Positions 30,486-39,606 of a DNA stretch of 64,000 bases are shown one piece after another. Source of the DNA: Dyella tabacisoli (GTDB taxonomy: Bacteria > Pseudomonadota > Gammaproteobacteria > Xanthomonadales > Rhodanobacteraceae). The stretch is from positions 1-64,000 of the forward strand of contig NZ_KZ857173.1 of NCBI RefSeq assembly GCF_003350925.1, in the 5' to 3' direction. A model generated the notes under the pieces. It had not been told where the DNA came from, did not search any database, and saw nothing but the letters and a program-made list of their open reading frames with translations. Each line of letters begins with the position of its first letter. Position 1 is the first letter of the stretch. The position numbers and the translations under genes are program-made.

Positions 30486-32089
30486 ACGCTCTTTCCTCCA
30501 CGCCAGCCTTACGTGTGCGGCGATGGCAAACGCGCTATTTCGTTTCGTCTGCGCATCCGGCGCCCAAGCAGGTGCAACAAAAGCTGGACCAAGCTTTACG
30601 TACACGTACCGCCGAAGCATTGGCGGCGGTATGTGCCCGCTTGCTCGCCGCCGACGATGCCAGCCTGGTTTTCATCCGGCGGCTGGATTTGGAATGGCAT
30701 GTGGATAGCGCTGGCGATGCCGACCAGCTCGCTCGATGCAGCGCGCAAGCATTGGGCAAGGCCTTGGCCCAGACGTTGGCGGCAGGAGAGAGCGACAACC
30801 TGATCCGCTTTCGCGATCGCGCGGCTTATCTGGCCCGCTTTATCGGCGATTGCGCGGCAGGCGATGCCTGGCAGCGCTGGTATTACGCGTCGTTCGACGG
30901 TTTGCGTCTATTGCCTGCTTCGGCAGCCATTCGCAGTGTCTTGATCGACGAGCCGCAGGTGGGACTCGCCGCCTTGTTGTCGCTCTCGCACGAATCCGCG
31001 CTACGCATTCTCACGACGCTAACCGCCCATGACGCGCAGCGTCTGCTGCAAAGCTGGGATACCCCGGCCATGGATGCCACGGCGAGTTTTATCGCCACCG
31101 TATCGATGGCACTGCATGCACCCTATCTCGCCCACTCGATAGAACACCGCAGCCTGTGGCTTTATCTCGCCATGGCAGCGCAGGGTACGGCTTGTGTACC
31201 CGCCTGCTGCGCCGTTGCCGGCTTGATCGAAACGCTACACCAGCTACCCGAATCACAGCGGACCCTATGGATCGATGCTTTTGATCCGGCCCAGTCGCTG
31301 CACGGCCATGTGCCGGCCACCTGTCTTACCTGGTTGAGCGGCATACCAGCGACGGTGCGTCAAAGCGGTTTGCGGCAACTTGCCGGCCATATGTCAGCGC
31401 CTGCGGCCGATGCATGGCCGGATACCACCTACACCCCGTTCGGCGGTGCCTTCATGCTGCTGACCAGTCTCGATGCGATGGCCTTGCACGAACTCACTCG
31501 CGATTGGCCGGACCTTGAGGTGAGCGTCGACATGCAAGACGACGTGCATCTATCCGCACCCCAACTGATGCGCTGGCTGCTGCTTGCCCATGCGCAAGGC
31601 GCTCAGCGGCTGCGTCCCTTTCTTGCCGACCCGGTATGGCGTGCCTTGCTCGGCATCGATGCGCGTCTATCGACCGAGATGATCGTGGCCTGGCTAGGCA
31701 TGCTCGGCATGCGTCGCCGCCGTGGCTGGCTGCGTGGGCTGCACAGCGAAGATAGCCCCCGTGCCGTCGTCGACGACGAACGATATTTCCTGATGTCGCT
31801 GCCCGGTCCCTGGTCATCGCGCTGGCATGCCGCGCTGGCGACGGCGGCACAGCATCTATTGCATCGTTTTGCTTGCAAAATTCCCGGCTTTGCCACTTCG
31901 CGTGCGCATTATCTGCATAGCCAGTTTCTGGATGCCGGCGCCCAACTTGAGTGGCAGCACGAGCATGTGCAGGTCACCCTGGAACGCCCTCCCCTCGCCT
32001 TGCTGCTCAATCTCGCCGGGCTCAATCGCGGACAGCGCGAGCTGCCCTGGCTGACCACGCCCGCCATGACTTTCTTCAGTCGCGAGTAA
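30482..32089 (+). CDS. CIS_TMP-like protein (putative contractile injection system tape-measure family)
   Basis: A 535-aa protein whose start ATG overlaps the fibre stop (ATGA). The N-terminus follows the pattern of the family annotated as contractile injection system tape measure: a basic VRRWQTRYFVSS start, a helix, then VFIRRLDLEWHV near residue 70. The rest is helical and ends with an aromatic/leucine segment (LALLLNLAGLNRGQRELPWL). Position just before the AAA+ gene equals Afp14 in Afp. It is globular-looking and lacks the long coiled coils of classical tape measures. Assignment is by position and pattern only. Confidence 0.7.
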   Translation: MNALSSTPALRVRRWQTRYFVSSAHPAPKQVQQKLDQALRTRTAEALAAVCARLLAADDASLVFIRRLDLEWHVDSAGDADQLARCSAQALGKALAQTLAAGESDNLIRFRDRAAYLARFIGDCAAGDAWQRWYYASFDGLRLLPASAAIRSVLIDEPQVGLAALLSLSHESALRILTTLTAHDAQRLLQSWDTPAMDATASFIATVSMALHAPYLAHSIEHRSLWLYLAMAAQGTACVPACCAVAGLIETLHQLPESQRTLWIDAFDPAQSLHGHVPATCLTWLSGIPATVRQSGLRQLAGHMSAPAADAWPDTTYTPFGGAFMLLTSLDAMALHELTRDWPDLEVSVDMQDDVHLSAPQLMRWLLLAHAQGAQRLRPFLADPVWRALLGIDARLSTEMIVAWLGMLGMRRRRGWLRGLHSEDSPRAVVDDERYFLMSLPGPWSSRWHAALATAAQHLLHRFACKIPGFATSRAHYLHSQFLDAGAQLEWQHEHVQVTLERPPLALLLNLAGLNRGQRELPWLTTPAMTFFSRE

Positions 32090-32093
32090 TGCC

Positions 32094-34217
32094 ATGACGC
32101 TAGCCCCCGCGCTCTATCCAACGACCTTGCTGGCGCGCCTGGACCGTTTGATCGAACGCGAGGTGCTGCGGCTGCGTGCCCGTTATCAGCTTTCGCTGGA
32201 CGAGTTTCGCGGTCTTTACATCAGCGACGCGCAGATCGACGAGGTGATCGCCCAGGCCTACGCCAACGCCGATTTGACCGATACCCGACTGGCCGATCTC
32301 TATACCGATGCCACGGCCGATAGTCGCGGCGAACGCGATCCCCGCTGGGAACACATGTGCCGCGTTTTTCAGCTTTCCACGCTGGAAGAGGATCTCGTGC
32401 TGATTGCGCTGGCGCCGGAGCTTGATCTCAAATACGAGACGCTTTACGCCTATCTCAACAACGACGTCACGCGCAAATGGCCGACCACCGATCTGGCTCG
32501 GCGACTGCTTGGCGATGCTGCTTGTTACGCGTCCGATGTCGACGCGGCGCTGGCCCCTGCGGCACGCCTGCGAACTGCCGGGATCGTGCATATGATCGAT
32601 CCCCCCGGCATGCGCCCCTCGCTGCTCAATGCCGGCTTTGCGCCCAATATTGCGCTGGTGCGTTATTTGTTCGGCGCGGCGAGTGCATCTTCCCAGCAAA
32701 GCCAAGGCCATACGTCCCCAAGCGATCCGGCTCACGCGGGCGATGCCTCGCCCGATGATCCGCTACTGCAGCGATTGACCGAGCTGTTCAGCAGCACCGG
32801 CACAAGCGAAGCACCCGACGAGCCGCCGGTGCTGGTTATCCAGGCGGCCACACGATATGAGCGCGAAGCGCTTGCCGCCGCATTGGCTCAACGGCTCGCC
32901 CTACCCTGGCGCAGCATCGATATATCCGCACTGCGCCGCGATGGCCGTCCATTACAGGCCACGTTGGAGCAAAGCGTTTTTGAATGCCGACTGGAAACCG
33001 CGCTGATCTTGATCGAGGGTGCCGAAACCCTGGCCGAGCGCGACGGCCAACTGGCGCCGGAGCTGGCCGGATTGCTGGATCTGCCGATCGCTCCGCTGCT
33101 GCTGGCAGCACAACCGCATACGCCCTGGCGCAGCCTGCTCGGTCAGCGTCGTGCTTTATCGCTGTCGCTTGGATCTCCGCCGTTCGCCATGCGCGTGGCG
33201 TTATGGAAAAAAGCCGCGCCGACGATCAGTGCGCAAGACTGCGCCGTATTGGCGGAACGCTTTGCCTTCAGCGCACGGCAAATACACGCGGCGGTTGCCG
33301 ATGCACGGGATTTGCGCATCCTGCATGGCCTACCCGCCGTCGATGCGAAGTTGTTGCGCAGCGCGGCACGCCAGCAGATGCAAAACCATCTTGGCGCTTT
33401 GGCCAGCAAGGTCGAATGCAAGCTGGGCTGGGACGACCTGGTATTGCCGGAGGAGATTTTGCAGCGCCTGCGCGAGATCGCCGCGGCGATTCGCTACCGT
33501 CACCGCGTCTATCACGAATGGGGTTTTCTCAGCGGCGGCATGGGCGGCGGCATGAAGATTCTGTTTGCCGGCGCATCGGGCACCGGCAAGACGATGACCG
33601 CCGGCGTGATCGCGCACGAGCTGGATCTGGACTTGTACCGCATCGACCTGTCCGGCGTGGTCAGCAAATACATCGGCGATACCGAAAAGAATCTGGACCG
33701 CATTTTTACCGCCGCCAGCACGCATAACGCCGTGCTGTTCTTCGACGAGGCCGATGCCATGTTCGGCAAACGCTCGGAGGTCAAAGACGCCCACGACCGC
33801 TACGCCAATATCGAGGTCGCTTACTTGCTGCAAAAACTGGAAGAGCATGCCGGCATCGTGGTGCTGGCGAGCAACTTCAAGCGCAATATCGACGAGGCAT
33901 TCGCGCGTCGCATGCACTACGTAGTGGATTTCCCCAAGCCCGATGCGCAGCAGCGCGAGCGCTTGTGGCGACGTATGTTTCCTGCGCAAGCCCCGCTGGA
34001 GCGGGATATCGATTTTGCTTTTCTGGCGCGCCAATTCGAGCTGCCCGGCGGCGACATCCGCACCATTTCCCTCGATGCCGCTTTTTTGGCGGCGCAGGAA
34101 CAAGCCGCCATCGGCATGTCGCATCTGGTGCGCGCCTTGGCGCGACAACTGGCCAAGCAAGGGTCCACGCCGTCACCGACGGATTTCAAGCACTACCACC
34201 CGCTGCTGCGCCACTGA
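32094..34217 (+). CDS. AAA+ ATPase of the eCIS (Afp15/Pvc15-like)
   Basis: A 707-aa protein with a helical and partly degenerate first half (a possible inactive ATPase-like region around residues 250-400) and a C-terminal AAA+ domain: Walker A GASGTGKT at 493-500, pore-loop SKYIGDTEKN, Walker B VLFFDEAD (Asp551, Glu552) and LASNFKRNIDEAF(A)RR with the arginine finger region. Afp15-type ATPases are needed for particle assembly and for loading of cargo. It starts 4 bases after the previous stop and is followed directly by the cargo genes. Confidence 0.94.
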   Translation: MTLAPALYPTTLLARLDRLIEREVLRLRARYQLSLDEFRGLYISDAQIDEVIAQAYANADLTDTRLADLYTDATADSRGERDPRWEHMCRVFQLSTLEEDLVLIALAPELDLKYETLYAYLNNDVTRKWPTTDLARRLLGDAACYASDVDAALAPAARLRTAGIVHMIDPPGMRPSLLNAGFAPNIALVRYLFGAASASSQQSQGHTSPSDPAHAGDASPDDPLLQRLTELFSSTGTSEAPDEPPVLVIQAATRYEREALAAALAQRLALPWRSIDISALRRDGRPLQATLEQSVFECRLETALILIEGAETLAERDGQLAPELAGLLDLPIAPLLLAAQPHTPWRSLLGQRRALSLSLGSPPFAMRVALWKKAAPTISAQDCAVLAERFAFSARQIHAAVADARDLRILHGLPAVDAKLLRSAARQQMQNHLGALASKVECKLGWDDLVLPEEILQRLREIAAAIRYRHRVYHEWGFLSGGMGGGMKILFAGASGTGKTMTAGVIAHELDLDLYRIDLSGVVSKYIGDTEKNLDRIFTAASTHNAVLFFDEADAMFGKRSEVKDAHDRYANIEVAYLLQKLEEHAGIVVLASNFKRNIDEAFARRMHYVVDFPKPDAQQRERLWRRMFPAQAPLERDIDFAFLARQFELPGGDIRTISLDAAFLAAQEQAAIGMSHLVRALARQLAKQGSTPSPTDFKHYHPLLRH

Positions 34218-34223
34218 TTCGCC

Positions 34224-37200
34224 ATGGGCGATACGGCGCGAGCGGCACCAGGGCCAAGCGCGACCGCAGATCGGCCGCCGCTGCGCACACACGCCGAGCC
34301 CTCCCCCGAAAACCCGCAGGCGCAAAGCGAGCCGGTCCAGGTGCAACAAGCGGCAGGCAATCAAAGCTTGCAACGCTTGCATCAGGATGCAACACCGACG
34401 CCACCGCCCGATTCAACGCCGGCAGCGGCCGGCGCCGCTCCGGCAAATGCAGCGCCGGCGAATGTCGATCACGACAACAGCGCGATGCCCGCCGCCGCTC
34501 AACCCGATGCAGCCGCAGCGGGAACGGCCGCACCGGATGCCGCACCCGGTGCGGCGGCACCCGGACCAGCATCACCGGCGGGCGCTCATCCGGCGGCGGC
34601 AGGGGCAGCAGCACCTGCTGCCACAGGAGGTGCCGCACGACCGGGTGCAGCCGGGGCGGCGCACCCAGCCGCAGGCGGTGGCGGCGCTGCCGGCGCGCGA
34701 GGTGCTGCGCACGCGCCGGCCGGAGCCGCCGCTGGTGGGGGACCAGCCGGTGGCGGCGACGCGGCAACCGCCGGGAGCGGACTCGACTCCGCCGATACCG
34801 GCGATTTGGCGCTGATCGACGAAGAGCTGGCCGAACACCAGCGCTGGTCATCGGCCTCGGTGCGTGTCGGCGCAGCCGAATCCACCCAGCGCGCCGCCTT
34901 TATTGCCGAGCAGGCCGGTGCCGGCTTTACCGAAGGCGCCGGCAGCGGTCTCCTGATGGGCCTGGGCATGGGGGCCGGCACACGGGTCGCACTGAAAGTT
35001 GCGGACGTCGCGGTACGTCGCTTTGGCGGGCGTATCGCCGGCAATGCCGCCAAATTCACCCCGATCCCGGCCGTCGGCGCGATCATCGGCGGTGCGATGT
35101 CGGCCTACGGATTGGCAACCCGCAACTGGGCAGACACCGGCAAAAAAATCGGCCGCATCGGCCAAGGCGCGTCCACTTACGAAAAGATCGCCAACACTAT
35201 CGACGCGATTTCCGAGGTGATCGATGTCACCACCAATATCTTGAATGTCATCGCGGGTGTCTGCGGCGCGATCGCCGTCGGGTTATGGGTTGCCGCCGTG
35301 GTCACCGTCGGAGTGCTGTCGCCGTTGGCGGGCATTCTGACCGAGGTGGCGTTGGCGATCGGCGCGGCAACCATGATTCTCGACGGCATCAATGCCGGTG
35401 TCTTGCATCCGGTCTCGCTGGCTTTTCGCGCCCTGCACGAATTCACCAGCGACGCCGACCCGACCCAAGTGGAAGCCGACGGCGCCGAGTTGTCCTCCGC
35501 CGCAGGTGCCGCAGGCGGAGCGTTGGGTGCTTATGCCGGAGGCAAGATGGCTCACATCGGCGCCCGACCGCCCAGCGGGCATCTGGAGCCTGATCCACAT
35601 CCCGATCATCCCAATCCATCGGCACATGCCGGCGAAGGGCCTACCGTTACCGCGACCCCGCCGATCGATGAGCACGCGTTACCCGGTGGCACGACCGAAC
35701 ACGCGCCCGAACCGGTGCCTGGCGCTGCCGATCATCCGGCCACGCCGCCACATGAAACAGACCCTCATGCAACGGCACCGCCGGTTGATCCGAATGCGCC
35801 GGGTTATCGCATCAGTGACGAAGCCAATGTGCCGCCAGCGGCGGCGGCACCTCCATCCGCCCCGGCACCCGTATCCGATCAAGCGCCTCTGCCGGGCGTG
35901 GTCGATCGCAATTACGGACGCGGCAGCCCGCCACCTGGGGTAACCCCGCCGCCGGGTACGCCGGTCCCAGGCCAGCCCGAGCGCGCATTTATTCCCAACC
36001 AGCCTGAGCTCAACAGACCATGGATGTACGACGAGCGCGTGCCCAATCGCGGCGACCTGGGACATAACGTGCAGCGCGATCATGTGATCTCACAACAAAA
36101 GATCCGCGATCAAATGGTCGATCCGCATGGTGTCTTGAGAACCCCCGATCTGGATTCGCTCACCGTGCTGGCGGAAACCGGCAAAGCAACCGCCACCAGC
36201 CCGGCCAAGCCACATACCCAGGCAACTTTTATCGATCCGCAAGCCGACGTGCCGGAGATTCATCGCCTGCGCGATCTGGATCGGCCCGCCAACTGGACCA
36301 CCGACATTGTCGAGCCAAGTCGAGATGCCCGCTTACGCGCGGGTTACGACCCCGCCGCGGTGGACACCGTCATCCTCGATCAAATGGGCCGTCTGCATGA
36401 GCAATACCGCAACCACGAAATCAACGATGCGCTGAAGACTCTGGCTGCCGCCGAAGCCAAAACAGGTCGGCCTGCCGGGGTCGATACCGATATCGCCAGT
36501 TTGCACAATCAGCTCGATCAGGCTTTCCCGGATGGACCTTCATCGCCCCCGCCAACCGCCACGGGTGCCGCCGCCCCGGCAACGACTCCGGCGGCACCGC
36601 CACCAACCGCTGCGGTTACATCGGCACCGGTCGCACCGCCTGCCGCCGGACATCCAGCCGAACCAGCCAATTTAGTGCCCGATCACGTCGATACCGCAGC
36701 CAGTGTCGATGCACCCAGCGGTGCCGGCTCCATGGCACCGGGAGACCGTGTTCGCATAGCTTCCAACGAGCCGCCAGTGCACGATCGCGACGTCTTGGCT
36801 GAGCGTGAACATGAGGCGCTGGTCGAGCATGAACGCGATACGGCGGCGGCCAGACGCACTATGTATGTTGACGACCCGACGACGCCCTCTGGACGCACCA
36901 TGCGTGTCAGCGAAAGCACGCGCAGCAGCACCCCGCTCACACCCGAGCAGAAGGCTGAGGTGCGTCATCGTATGTCGACGCAAATGGGTATTCCGCCGGA
37001 GATAATCCAATTTTCCGATACATCGCCCACCGCGTTTTTACCGGGCTTCGACATGTTTATTATCGGGCCGGATCTCAACCCCTTGCCCGTCGCCTCACGC
37101 CCTACCGGCTTGCGCAATCCGGCCAATGCGGCGCTCGAAGCACAAGCGGCCATGGGACACGAAGCAATCGGCCATCGCGAAGCCTGGCTGGCGGGACAAA

Positions 37201-38576
37201 CCCGCGACGACGTATGGCATGAAGAGTTGCAGGCCAGTGCCCGCGCTGCCCTGCACACGCCGGACTTACCGCACGACCAGTCACAATTGCTGATGCAAGA
37301 TGCCGCGGCGCGGCGACCGGCGGGCCACACTGAAACCATTTATGTGTTCACCGACCGCGTCGGCCCCGATGGAAAACCGCTGCCGGAGCCACGCGGCCCC
37401 GGCTCGGCGGGTTCCGGCGGTACGGGCACGACGCCGGCAGTGGGCACTCGTCCACAAGACGTGCTGCCCAAGGTGATGATTGACCCTTCCATCATGGGGC
37501 CAGCCCCTGCGGATCATGCTGCAACACCCGTCACGCCGTCGGCACGTACACCAGCGACGCCGGTCGCAGCCGCACCCGGCGGTACCGCGGCAACACCCGC
37601 TGTCGTCGCCCCGCGCCTGCCGCCGGCACTGGCTGCACCGCACCCTGCCGCGCCAGCCCCGGACAGCCCTGCCGCCCCGCCGAAAGGCAACGCATTTATG
37701 CGCGGCTTGCGCGAAGGGCTCGAACCGATCGTTACTCACGTCAATCCCGCCTATACGCCGCCGCCAGTGACACCGCAGCAAATCATCGATATTCAAAATG
37801 AAATTCTCTGTCTGTTGGCGGCACGCGCCGAGGCGGAAAATGAAGCGGCACGCATGGCGACGGAACGCTCGCATCATCAGGCGCAACAGGCTCCCCTGGC
37901 GCGTGCCCATCGAGAAATGAGCGGGGCGCAAACCGCCGTGAGCGCGCATAGCGCCGCAGTGCAACGACGCCAGCAAGCGAATGAGGCGCAACAGCAACGC
38001 ACGCGTGAATCGGGCGCGACCCTGGCCGGCGCCCCCAATCAACTGGCGGGCTTGAGCGTCATCACCATCCCGCTGGGCTTGTTTCTGGGCCTGACCCAGT
38101 ATGCGCATCTGCTACCCGAAGGCGACGTGCGCAGCGGCATGATGAAAATGGATGGCGACAGCCGCAAGCTGCTGGCCTCATTCGATGAGATGGGGCAAAG
38201 CGTCGATACGCAAAACGCGGCGACGCCCGCACGACAACAAGCCGTAGCAGCCGATGCCGGCCGCCTTGGCAGCACATCGCAGCAAGCCACGCCGACCCGC
38301 CAGGGGTTTGTCCGCGCCGCCAGCGGCGCGCAGGCTTTGCAGCAGGCCAATAGCGAACGTATCGCGCGTGCCGGCGCGGCGCATGCCCAGGCCACCGGAC
38401 AGGCGCAGGTCATGGGCAACGATGCCGCGCAACGCGAGGCCACGGTACAAACCTTGTCGCAAACCCTGCAGACTTGGGCGCAAGCTCACAAGGCGCAGCG
38501 GCAAGCCGCCTTGCAAACCACCGCTGCGCGCATCGAAGCGCAAGGCGGCCATGTCATCCAGCGTAGTGAGGGCTGA
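34224..38576 (+). CDS. 1450-aa multidomain eCIS-associated protein, probable cargo/effector
   Basis: Not a known single family. Residues 1-200 are disordered Ala/Pro/Gly repeats. About 220-420 is a Gly-rich hydrophobic segment (GLLMGLGMGAGTRVAL, GAIIGGAMSAYGLATR, LNVIAGVCGAIAVGLWVAAV) like those in proteins packed with eCIS. A Pro-rich linker follows. About 590-720 has NVQRDHVISQQKIRDQM (Asp619-His620) and LTVLAETGKA with a later His, faintly like an HNH-type nuclease core. About 900-1060 has GHEAIGHREAW (His979, Glu980, His984), an HExxxH motif of possible zinc-peptidase type. The last 250 residues are coiled coil. It sits 6 bases after the ATPase. Candidate multi-toxin payload; all activities are inferred. 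Confidence 0.82.
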   Translation: MGDTARAAPGPSATADRPPLRTHAEPSPENPQAQSEPVQVQQAAGNQSLQRLHQDATPTPPPDSTPAAAGAAPANAAPANVDHDNSAMPAAAQPDAAAAGTAAPDAAPGAAAPGPASPAGAHPAAAGAAAPAATGGAARPGAAGAAHPAAGGGGAAGARGAAHAPAGAAAGGGPAGGGDAATAGSGLDSADTGDLALIDEELAEHQRWSSASVRVGAAESTQRAAFIAEQAGAGFTEGAGSGLLMGLGMGAGTRVALKVADVAVRRFGGRIAGNAAKFTPIPAVGAIIGGAMSAYGLATRNWADTGKKIGRIGQGASTYEKIANTIDAISEVIDVTTNILNVIAGVCGAIAVGLWVAAVVTVGVLSPLAGILTEVALAIGAATMILDGINAGVLHPVSLAFRALHEFTSDADPTQVEADGAELSSAAGAAGGALGAYAGGKMAHIGARPPSGHLEPDPHPDHPNPSAHAGEGPTVTATPPIDEHALPGGTTEHAPEPVPGAADHPATPPHETDPHATAPPVDPNAPGYRISDEANVPPAAAAPPSAPAPVSDQAPLPGVVDRNYGRGSPPPGVTPPPGTPVPGQPERAFIPNQPELNRPWMYDERVPNRGDLGHNVQRDHVISQQKIRDQMVDPHGVLRTPDLDSLTVLAETGKATATSPAKPHTQATFIDPQADVPEIHRLRDLDRPANWTTDIVEPSRDARLRAGYDPAAVDTVILDQMGRLHEQYRNHEINDALKTLAAAEAKTGRPAGVDTDIASLHNQLDQAFPDGPSSPPPTATGAAAPATTPAAPPPTAAVTSAPVAPPAAGHPAEPANLVPDHVDTAASVDAPSGAGSMAPGDRVRIASNEPPVHDRDVLAEREHEALVEHERDTAAARRTMYVDDPTTPSGRTMRVSESTRSSTPLTPEQKAEVRHRMSTQMGIPPEIIQFSDTSPTAFLPGFDMFIIGPDLNPLPVASRPTGLRNPANAALEAQAAMGHEAIGHREAWLAGQTRDDVWHEELQASARAALHTPDLPHDQSQLLMQDAAARRPAGHTETIYVFTDRVGPDGKPLPEPRGPGSAGSGGTGTTPAVGTRPQDVLPKVMIDPSIMGPAPADHAATPVTPSARTPATPVAAAPGGTAATPAVVAPRLPPALAAPHPAAPAPDSPAAPPKGNAFMRGLREGLEPIVTHVNPAYTPPPVTPQQIIDIQNEILCLLAARAEAENEAARMATERSHHQAQQAPLARAHREMSGAQTAVSAHSAAVQRRQQANEAQQQRTRESGATLAGAPNQLAGLSVITIPLGLFLGLTQYAHLLPEGDVRSGMMKMDGDSRKLLASFDEMGQSVDTQNAATPARQQAVAADAGRLGSTSQQATPTRQGFVRAASGAQALQQANSERIARAGAAHAQATGQAQVMGNDAAQREATVQTLSQTLQTWAQAHKAQRQAALQTTAARIEAQGGHVIQRSEG

Positions 38577-38578
38577 GC

Positions 38579-39595
38579 ATGCAAACCACCGAACAACGCT
38601 TACGCCATGCCCGCGAACAAGGCGAGCCGAGCCAGCTTGCTTTCGCGCTGGCCGAACATGCCGAACCCTTGGCTCGCAGCGGCCGCCTGCACGAAGCGCG
38701 CGACCTGCTGGACGAGGCGGCGGCCCTGCATCACCAACTGCAGCATGACTACGACGAAGTCCGGTGCACCCACCTCGCGGCGACCTTGTCGCGTATCGTC
38801 GGCGATCTCGAAGGGGCTTGCGAGCGCGCCCGGCGAGCGCTCGAACAAGCCTCACCGCATACGCCAGAAGCGGTTTCCGCCGCCGCGGAACTAGCCGAAA
38901 GCCTCGGCGTGCAAGGCGATGCGGAACTGGCTGCGGAGTATTGGCGTCTTGCGATAACCCATGCCGAGGCCGCCGGCGCGCTGGCGACGTCCATCGCCGC
39001 GATGCAACGCCGCCGGGCGATGCTTTTGGCGAGTCGTGAGCAATGGGCGTCCGCCTTGGATGCACTATCCGAGGCAAGAGCGCTTTACCGCGCTCAAGGC
39101 GAAGCGGGCGACGCTTTGCGCACGCTTATCGAAATCACTACCGCGCTCGGCCATCAAGGCCAGGCCAACGAAGCACATCAACGCTGGCAAGAAGCCTGGG
39201 CCGAGGCGCAGGCGCAAGACGATCCGCAAGCACGGTCCGATCTACGTTTGCTGCAGGCCAGTTTGCTGTTGCAAGAAAACAACGTCGGCAGCGCGCGCGA
39301 GGCGGCGGCGCAAGCGCGACAAGCCGCGCTGGATGCTTCGATGCCGGTCAACTATGTGGCGGCCAGCATGATGATTTCCGAGCTAGCCGAGCATGCGCAA
39401 GCCGAACAAGAAGCCTATGCCGCACTTGCTACCGGCTGGGCCACGCTGATCGATTTGCTGGGTCGCGAGGCAGCGGCGGAAACATTTCGCCCACCCCTGC
39501 AAGCCTTGCGCAGCCGCCTGGGCGACGAGCGCTTTACCGCCGCCAAACACGCTTATGAAGAACAGCAGCGGCAAGCGCGCGTCACGATTCACTAA
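38579..39595 (+). CDS. TPR-like helical repeat protein between the two cargo genes
   Basis: A 338-aa all-helical protein with about six tetratricopeptide-like units (for example AEPLARSGRLHEARDLLDEA, EQWASALDALSEARALYRAQ, TALGHQGQANEAHQRWQEA). There is no signal peptide and no DNA-binding or catalytic motif. It starts 2 bases after the 1450-aa gene and stops 11 bases before the DUF4157 gene. TPR proteins hold other proteins, so a chaperone or loading adaptor for one or both neighbours is plausible (inference). Confidence 0.85.
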   Translation: MQTTEQRLRHAREQGEPSQLAFALAEHAEPLARSGRLHEARDLLDEAAALHHQLQHDYDEVRCTHLAATLSRIVGDLEGACERARRALEQASPHTPEAVSAAAELAESLGVQGDAELAAEYWRLAITHAEAAGALATSIAAMQRRRAMLLASREQWASALDALSEARALYRAQGEAGDALRTLIEITTALGHQGQANEAHQRWQEAWAEAQAQDDPQARSDLRLLQASLLLQENNVGSAREAAAQARQAALDASMPVNYVAASMMISELAEHAQAEQEAYAALATGWATLIDLLGREAAAETFRPPLQALRSRLGDERFTAAKHAYEEQQRQARVTIH

Positions 39596-39606
39596 AGCCA
39601 ACGGCG

